Shown here one piece after another: positions 58,547-64,000 of a stretch of 64,000 nt of DNA. The number at the start of each line of letters is the position of its first letter. Within the stretch, counting starts at the first letter, position 1. A program made the translations under genes and the position numbers. The stretch is from assembly GCA_013177795.1 (NCBI GenBank), contig JABLXY010000004.1:441584-505583 (forward strand). The letters are read 5' to 3'. The stretch is from Syntrophaceae bacterium (GTDB lineage: Bacteria > Desulfobacterota > Syntrophia > Syntrophales > UBA2192). The notes under the pieces were generated by a model. It made no database searches, had not been told where the DNA came from, and saw nothing but the letters and a program-made list of their open reading frames with translations.

Positions 58547-59716
58547 ATGAAAGACCGCATCCGCGTGCTGCAGCGCAACCTTGCCGCCGGGGGCCTTGAC
58601 GCCGCCCTGCTCATCTACTCCCGCGACATCCTCTACTACACCGGCACGGCCCAGCCGGCCTGCCTTCTCGTCACTCCCGACGCCTACACCCTGCATGTCC
58701 GGAGCGGGTTCGAGTTCGCCGAGCGTGATGTCTTCATCCCCCGCGAATCGCTTGCCGAGGAGAGGCATCTGGAGAAGGTTCTCGCCGCATTGCTGACCCG
58801 CCTGGGGGGAAAGCCCGCACGAATCGGCACCGAACTCGACATCCTGACGGCCGAGCAGTTCGAGACCCTTCGGAAAGCGGCCCCCGGCGTCGACTTCGTC
58901 AGCGTCTCCGGCCTCACCCTGGAGCAGCGCAAGGCGAAGGAGCCCGTGGAGATCGATAAGCTGCGCCGGGCCTGCGATGCCGTGCACGCCGGCCACGAGG
59001 CGGTCATGGCGACACTTCGCGAGGGGATCACGGAGCTGGAGCTGGCCGCCGCCGTCGAGAATGCCCACCGTCTTGCGGGTCACGAGGGGGTCTTCTTCAT
59101 CCGGCTGCCCGACTTTTTCATGAGCCGGGGCCCCATCGGGGCGGGCCCGAATCTCTCGAAGATCAGCGGCGTCGTCTACACCATCACTGGTGTGGGTCTG
59201 AGCCCTGCCGTGCCGGCCGGCCCGTCTCGCAGGACCATCCGGCGGGGCGAGACCGTCGTCGTCGACATCCCCACCCTCGTTGAGGGTTACCACGCCGACC
59301 AGACGAGAACCTACTGCGTCGGCAGGGCCGGGAGGGCCGTCCATGCGCTTCATGACGATCTTCTGGCGATCGCCGACCTCCTCGTCAGCGCGATCCGGCC
59401 GGGCATGACGGGGAGGGACGTCTGCCGGATGGCAAGGCAGAAGGCGGATGAGCTGGGCCGGACACAGGAGTTCATGTCCCTCGGCGGGGGGAAGGCGTCG
59501 CGAATCCTCGGCCACGGGGTCGGCCTCGAGCTCAACGAGCCCCCGATCCTCTCCGAGCACGATGTCTCGTCGATCCCGGAGGGCTGTGTCGTCGCCCTGG
59601 ACATGCATATGATGTCCGAGGGGGGCAAAGTGGTCAAACTCGAGGACATGATCCTCGTCTGCAGCGGGGGCAACGAGATTTTGACGAGGACGCCCCGCCG
59701 GCTCTTCGAGGTCTGA
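58547..59716 (+). CDS. M24-family peptidase (aminopeptidase P/creatinase-like)
   Basis: The 389-aa protein has the creatinase N-terminal domain and a pita-bread fold. Metal ligands are Asp (VVDIPTLVEGYHADQTRT, two Asp), His (GHGVGLELNEPP), and Glu (VKLEDMILV). The remaining Glu site reads ALDMHM, with Asp in place of Glu, a conservative change that could affect metal binding. Substrates of the family are Xaa-Pro peptides or small amides. ATG at 58547 follows GGGGGA. Confidence 0.85.
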   Translation: MKDRIRVLQRNLAAGGLDAALLIYSRDILYYTGTAQPACLLVTPDAYTLHVRSGFEFAERDVFIPRESLAEERHLEKVLAALLTRLGGKPARIGTELDILTAEQFETLRKAAPGVDFVSVSGLTLEQRKAKEPVEIDKLRRACDAVHAGHEAVMATLREGITELELAAAVENAHRLAGHEGVFFIRLPDFFMSRGPIGAGPNLSKISGVVYTITGVGLSPAVPAGPSRRTIRRGETVVVDIPTLVEGYHADQTRTYCVGRAGRAVHALHDDLLAIADLLVSAIRPGMTGRDVCRMARQKADELGRTQEFMSLGGGKASRILGHGVGLELNEPPILSEHDVSSIPEGCVVALDMHMMSEGGKVVKLEDMILVCSGGNEILTRTPRRLFEV

Positions 59717-59833
59717 AGCTTGCGGCCCTTCGTGGCAGGCCCATGGGTCCGGGGGACCCTGCACGCTTGCCTGCTGCAGCAGGACCCCTGCCCCGAGAAG
59801 CCCATGAAATGGGCAAAAACGCCGTCTTTTCGC

Positions 59834-59880
59834 TTGACAAATTGGGGGTTTTTGTATACGGGTTCGATTGGGTCTATTAT
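59834..59880 (+). promoter_or_regulatory. Candidate promoter region for the mutase operon
   Basis: Two overlapping sigma-70-like arrangements are seen: TTGACA (59834-59839) with TATACG at 59855, and TTGTAT (59852-59857) with a 17-bp spacer to TATTAT (59875-59880). The second has better spacing. The region is the only AT-rich stretch between the M24 gene and the mutase gene, and AAGGAGGGAGG precedes the mutase GTG. Confidence 0.5.
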
Positions 59881-59964
59881 TCAGGGATTGTCAGGGATTA
59901 ATACGGTTCAAGGAGTGTATATGGCTTAAATTTCTACAAATTCACGGACAAGGAGGGAGGAAAC

Positions 59965-61653
59965 GTGTATTTCGCAAAAGAAGTTCTCGAGTCGTCCAGC
60001 AGGATGCGGCAACGCTGGGAAGACGAGGTCAAGAAGCTCGTCTCCAAGTGGCCCGATCAGAAGCCGGAGAACCAGTGGTCGACGGTTTCGGATCTTCCCA
60101 TCAAACGTCTTTACACCCCCGAAGACATCAAGGACATGGATTTCGAGCGGGACATCGGCTACCCCGGGCAGTACCCCTATCTCCGGGGCAACCAGGTCAC
60201 CGGCTACCGCGGCAAGTACTGGACCTTCCGCATGTTTTCAGGGATGGGGGATGCCGCCACAACGAACGCCCGGTGGCATCTGCTCCTGAAGGAAGGCCAG
60301 ACGGGCCTCAGTACGGCCTTCGACTTCCCCACCCTCATGGGCTACGACACCGACTCCCCGAAGGCCCGGGGTGAGTGCGGCAAGTGCGGCGTCGCCATCG
60401 ACACCCTCGAGGACTTCCTCGTTCTCACCAAGGGCATCCCCCTGGACAAGATCACGACCTCCATGACCATCAACCCGCCGGCCACGGCCCTGTGGGCCAT
60501 GTACTGCGCCGCGGCCGAGCTGCAGGGGGTCCCGCTGACCAAGATCGGCGGCACGATCCAGAACGACATGCTCAAGGAGTTCATCGCCCAGAAGACCCTG
60601 ATGTGCCCGCCTGAGCCCTCGGTGAAGCTCATCAGCGACACCGTCGAGTTCGGGACGCTGAAGGTCCCCAAGTGGAACACGATCTCGATTTCGGGCTACC
60701 ACATCCGCGAGGCGGGCTCCACGGCGGTCCAGGAGCTGGCCTTCACGCTGCGCGACGGCATGGAGTACGTCGAGGACGTGATCCGCCGCAAGAAGCTCGA
60801 CGTCGACGCCTTCGCCCCGAGGCTCTCCTTCTTCTTCAACTCCCACATCGACTTCTTCGAGGAGATCTGCAAGATGAGGGCTGCCCGCCGGATCTGGGCC
60901 AAGGCCATGAAGGAGAGATACAAGGCCAAGGACGAGCGCTCCTGGTGGATGCGGTTCCACACGCAAACGGCAGGCTGCTCGCTCACTGCCCAGCAGCCCT
61001 ACAACAACGTCGTCCGCACCGCGACGGAGGCCCTGGCGGCCGTTCTCGGCGGGACGCAGTCGCTGCACACCAACTCGCTCGACGAGGTGTGGTGCCTGCC
61101 CTCCGACTTTGCCGTCCAGATCGCCCTGCGCACCCAGCAGATCATCGCCGAGGAGACGGGCGTGGCCAACACGATCGACCCGCTGGCCGGCTCCTACTTC
61201 GTCGAGGCACTGACCAACGAGATGGAAAGGCAGGCCTGGGAGTACATCCACAAGATCGACGACATGGGCGGCATGATCGCGGCCATCGAGAAGGGGTTCC
61301 CCCAGCTCGAGATCTCCGATGCGGCCTACAAGTTCCAGCGGCAGGTCGACGCCGGCGAGAAGATCATGATCGGCGTCAACAAGTACGTCTCTGCGGAAAA
61401 AGAGTCCATCCCCTTCCTCGAGATCGACGACAGGGTCGAGACCGAGCAGATCGAGCGGCTCAACGCCGTGCGGCGCAAGCGCGACAGCAAGGCCGTCAAG
61501 AAGTGCCTCGACGACCTGAGGCAGGCCTGCAAGAAGGGCGAGAACGTCATGCCCTACTGCATCGAGGCCGTCAAGGCCCTGTGCTCCGTGCAGGAGATCT
61601 GCGACGTCTACCGCGAGGTCTACGGCGAATACCGCGATCCGGGACTCTACTAG
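59965..61653 (+). CDS. B12-dependent acyl-CoA mutase, large subunit
   Basis: The 562-aa protein covers the TIM-barrel catalytic domain of the methylmalonyl-CoA mutase family: [47 protein letters not shown] (catalytic His), RFHTQTAG and GTQSLHTNS. The B12-binding domain is encoded separately at 61672. The segment after RG reads NQVTGY instead of PYxTMY, and nearby residues also differ from canonical mutases, so the substrate may not be methylmalonyl-CoA. GTG start after a strong ribosome site. With meaB and cobO it forms one module. Confidence 0.85.
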   Translation: MYFAKEVLESSSRMRQRWEDEVKKLVSKWPDQKPENQWSTVSDLPIKRLYTPEDIKDMDFERDIGYPGQYPYLRGNQVTGYRGKYWTFRMFSGMGDAATTNARWHLLLKEGQTGLSTAFDFPTLMGYDTDSPKARGECGKCGVAIDTLEDFLVLTKGIPLDKITTSMTINPPATALWAMYCAAAELQGVPLTKIGGTIQNDMLKEFIAQKTLMCPPEPSVKLISDTVEFGTLKVPKWNTISISGYHIREAGSTAVQELAFTLRDGMEYVEDVIRRKKLDVDAFAPRLSFFFNSHIDFFEEICKMRAARRIWAKAMKERYKAKDERSWWMRFHTQTAGCSLTAQQPYNNVVRTATEALAAVLGGTQSLHTNSLDEVWCLPSDFAVQIALRTQQIIAEETGVANTIDPLAGSYFVEALTNEMERQAWEYIHKIDDMGGMIAAIEKGFPQLEISDAAYKFQRQVDAGEKIMIGVNKYVSAEKESIPFLEIDDRVETEQIERLNAVRRKRDSKAVKKCLDDLRQACKKGENVMPYCIEAVKALCSVQEICDVYREVYGEYRDPGLY

Positions 61654-61671
61654 GAAGGAGGGGACACGACG

Positions 61672-62076
61672 ATGGCAGAGAGAAAACTGCGTGTGATGGT
61701 TGCGAAGCCGGGACTCGACGGGCACGACCGCGGCGCCAGGGTGCTGGCCCGCTGCTTCCGCGATGCCGGCTACGAGGTGATTTACACGGGCTGTCACCAG
61801 ACGCCCGAGCAGATCGTATCCGCGGTGATCCAGGAAGACGTGGACCTCCTGGGGCTGAGCTGCCTCTCCGGGGCCCACCGCTACCTCTATCCCGCGGTCA
61901 CGAAGCTCCTGAAGGAGAAGGGCGTCGACGACGTCACCGTCATCGGCGGCGGGATCATCCCCGACCAGGACTTCCAGATTCTGTACGACGCCGGCCTGAA
62001 AGCGATCTTCACGCCCGGCGCCACGCTGGAGTCGATCATCGACTGGATCAACAAAAACGTGAAGCCGAGAAACTAG
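61672..62076 (+). CDS. B12-binding subunit of acyl-CoA mutase
   Basis: The 134-aa protein has the base-off B12-binding motif DGHDRGARVLARCFRDAGYE, then LLGLSCLSGAH and VIGGGIIPDQDF. These supply the axial His (DxHxxG) and the GG loop that holds the nucleotide tail. It binds adenosylcobalamin and joins the large subunit to make the active mutase. It lies 18 bp after the large subunit gene, with a good AAGGAGG site. Confidence 0.95.
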   Translation: MAERKLRVMVAKPGLDGHDRGARVLARCFRDAGYEVIYTGCHQTPEQIVSAVIQEDVDLLGLSCLSGAHRYLYPAVTKLLKEKGVDDVTVIGGGIIPDQDFQILYDAGLKAIFTPGATLESIIDWINKNVKPRN

Positions 62077-62091
62077 GCAAGGACATCCGGA

Positions 62092-63063
<972 letters not shown>

Positions 63064-63086
63064 GCGAAACCGTCAACTGATGGGAT

Positions 63087-63126
63087 AAAAGCCCGGGACG
63101 GTCGGACTCCGGCCTCCCGGGCTTTT
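63087..63126 (+). terminator. Rho-independent terminator after meaB
   Basis: A perfect 12-bp stem (63087-63098 with 63115-63126) with a 16-nt loop is followed by a T residue run at its base. It lies 24 nt after the meaB stop and should end the mutase transcript, separating cobO. Confidence 0.85.
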
Positions 63127-63135
63127 TCATCTGAA

Positions 63136-63164
63136 TGCCCTCTCCCCCGGCGGAAGAGGGCTAT
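63136..63164. repeat. CCCTCTCCC-type dispersed repeat
   Basis: CCCTCTCCCCCGGCGGAAGAGGG forms an imperfect inverted repeat, shared with the copy at 36527-36560. Additional C-rich segments follow up to 63205 before the cobO ribosome site. No gene is seen here. Confidence 0.55.
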
Positions 63165-63256
63165 GGTGAGGGGGATCATTCCCCTTCCTCAAGACATCCC
63201 CCTTTGCAAAAGGGTTCACCAGACCCGATATTCCAGCTCCTCGAATCGGAGGCACC

Positions 63257-63814
63257 ATGACCAAGGATCCTATCGAAGAAACCCTCGCCAAGTACAGCCG
63301 CGGCCTCATCATGGTCTTCACGGGCGACGGCAAGGGCAAGACCACGGCGGCCCTCGGGCAGGCCCTGCGCGCGCTGGGCCACGGCAAGAAGGTCCTCGTC
63401 ATCCAGTTCATGAAGGGCCGCAAGTACGGCGAGGTCCTCTGCGCCGAGCAGTGCCTCCCCAACCTCACGGTGCGCCTCTGCGGCCTCGACAGCTTCGTCA
63501 TGCGCGGAAACCCCGCGCCGGTGGACGTGGAGCTGGCGCGGCAGGGTCTTGACCTTGCGCGCAACGCCATCCTCTCCGACGAGTACGACATGGTGATCCT
63601 CGATGAGATCAACGTGGCCATGGACTTCGGGCTTATCCCCGTGGACAGCGTCGTCTCCATGCTCAAGCACAAGCCCGCCGGCGTCGACGTCATCCTCACG
63701 GGCCGCTACGCCCCGAAGCAGATCATCGAAATCGCCGACACGGTGAGCGAGGTCAAGGAGATCAAGCACCATTACAGCCAGGGGATCAAGGAACGCGCCG
63801 GCATAGAATTCTGA
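63257..63814 (+). CDS. cobO: Cob(I)yrinic acid a,c-diamide adenosyltransferase
   Basis: The 185-aa protein has VFTGDGKGKTTAALGQALRALGHGKKV, the P-loop of CobA/CobO-type adenosyltransferases, VIQFMKG, and DEINVAMDFGLI. It attaches the adenosyl group to corrinoids and so makes adenosylcobalamin, the cofactor of the mutase encoded just upstream. It has its own upstream gap with a repeat, so it may be separately transcribed. Confidence 0.95.
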   Translation: MTKDPIEETLAKYSRGLIMVFTGDGKGKTTAALGQALRALGHGKKVLVIQFMKGRKYGEVLCAEQCLPNLTVRLCGLDSFVMRGNPAPVDVELARQGLDLARNAILSDEYDMVILDEINVAMDFGLIPVDSVVSMLKHKPAGVDVILTGRYAPKQIIEIADTVSEVKEIKHHYSQGIKERAGIEF

Positions 63815-63829
63815 CCTTATTGATTTCCT

Positions 63830-63884
63830 CTGCTCCGTCGGGAGAGGAAATCCAAAATTTCCCTCTCCCCCGGGAGGCTGTGTC
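63830..63884. repeat. CCCTCTCCC-type repeat region after cobO
   Basis: GGGAGAGGAAATCC and, 10 nt later, CCCTCTCCCCCGGGAGG form further members of the same C/G-rich repeat class. The gap up to the next start codon otherwise holds nothing recognisable. Confidence 0.5.
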
Positions 63885-63997
63885 GCAATAGGGAGTAGGG
63901 GCTGAGTTCTTTGACAAAAAAATATCCGTAACGCACCTCGAAGGATCGCCAACCCCGGCCCGGTGTGCTAGAGTGCTCCGCGAAAGGAGATGCGCTC

Positions 63998-64000
63998 ATG
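63998..64000 (+). CDS. Start codon of a gene cut by the window edge
   Basis: AAAGGAG at 63983-63989 is followed by ATG at 63998-64000, a good ribosome site at 8 nt. Only the start codon is inside the window, so nothing can be said about the product. Confidence 0.4.

Noticed and set aside
59717..59964. Cobalamin riboswitch upstream of the mutase genes
   Set aside because: I could not find a convincing B12-box-like segment or the expected multi-stem layout in this gap.

Overview
The window is about 64 kb of GC-rich DNA from a flagellated, Gram-negative, strictly anaerobic-looking bacterium, most likely a Desulfobacterota (deltaproteobacterial, Syntrophales-like) lineage. The evidence is gene content: ferredoxin-type MinD/Mrp ATPases, NifX-like proteins, an anaerobic sulfatase maturase, a B12-dependent acyl-CoA mutase with MeaB, a selenocysteine peroxiredoxin, several lipoproteins and a sigma-28-driven motAB unit. 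No rRNA, tRNA, CRISPR, insertion sequence or phage gene was seen. The genome of origin cannot be named from the sequence alone.

Layout. 1-6.6 kb: the 3' end of an RtcA-type RNA cyclase, the MrfB/MrfA DNA-repair exonuclease-helicase pair, a nitroreductase-like protein, a small SHOCT membrane protein and an anaerobic sulfatase maturase. 6.7-10.3 kb (minus strand): small membrane proteins (DUF1622, unknown, DUF202), a Cys-type sulfatase that the maturase could activate, and a second near-identical DUF202 gene. 10.9-21 kb: an envelope island of signal-peptide proteins, lipoproteins, two alpha/beta hydrolases, a ceramidase-like membrane protein, a choloylglycine-hydrolase-family protein and a histidine phosphatase. 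21-28 kb (minus): PilZ-motA-motB behind a sigma-28 promoter, then LOG-like, SfsA-DUF123 fusion, MFS, DUF3568 lipoprotein and rhomboid genes. 28.4-40 kb: RNA uracil methyltransferase, NUDIX, LemA/TPM, a large PAS hybrid kinase, an MtnA-like protein, a DUF6125-like protein and a C_GCAxxG_C_C protein.

40.2-47.2 kb is a redox/Fe-S cluster. A Fur-family regulator is followed by two DUF5320 proteins, a tandem NifX protein, a glycine-rich Zn-ribbon protein, two ferredoxin-MinD ATPases, an Mrp ATPase, an FmdB-like protein, a NifU/IscU scaffold and a cysteine-rich Hdr-like protein. The same 15-bp inverted repeat lies in front of both the fur gene and the cluster. A peroxiredoxin follows whose peroxidatic residue is encoded by in-frame UGA with a good bacterial SECIS hairpin.

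48.2-56.2 kb is the best candidate for an undescribed system. A PAS-AAA-HTH sigma-54 activator is followed by inverted repeats that look like enhancer sites, a GG-N10-GC sigma-54 promoter, and an apparent operon: a NifX-domain protein, an 85-aa protein, a polytopic membrane protein, a Tat-exported metallo-beta-lactamase-fold protein, two secreted proteins carrying one and two copies of the same domain, and a COG0523 metallochaperone GTPase with a large unknown N-terminal region. The GTPase ends in the same tail as the selenoperoxiredoxin, almost identical in DNA (48 of 49 bases).

56.3-64 kb: a small membrane protein, a pilin-like protein, an HD-GYP phosphodiesterase, an M24 peptidase, then acyl-CoA mutase large subunit, B12 subunit, meaB and cobO. 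These four form a B12-dependent acyl-CoA rearrangement module with cofactor supply and enzyme protection. The window ends on the start codon of another gene.
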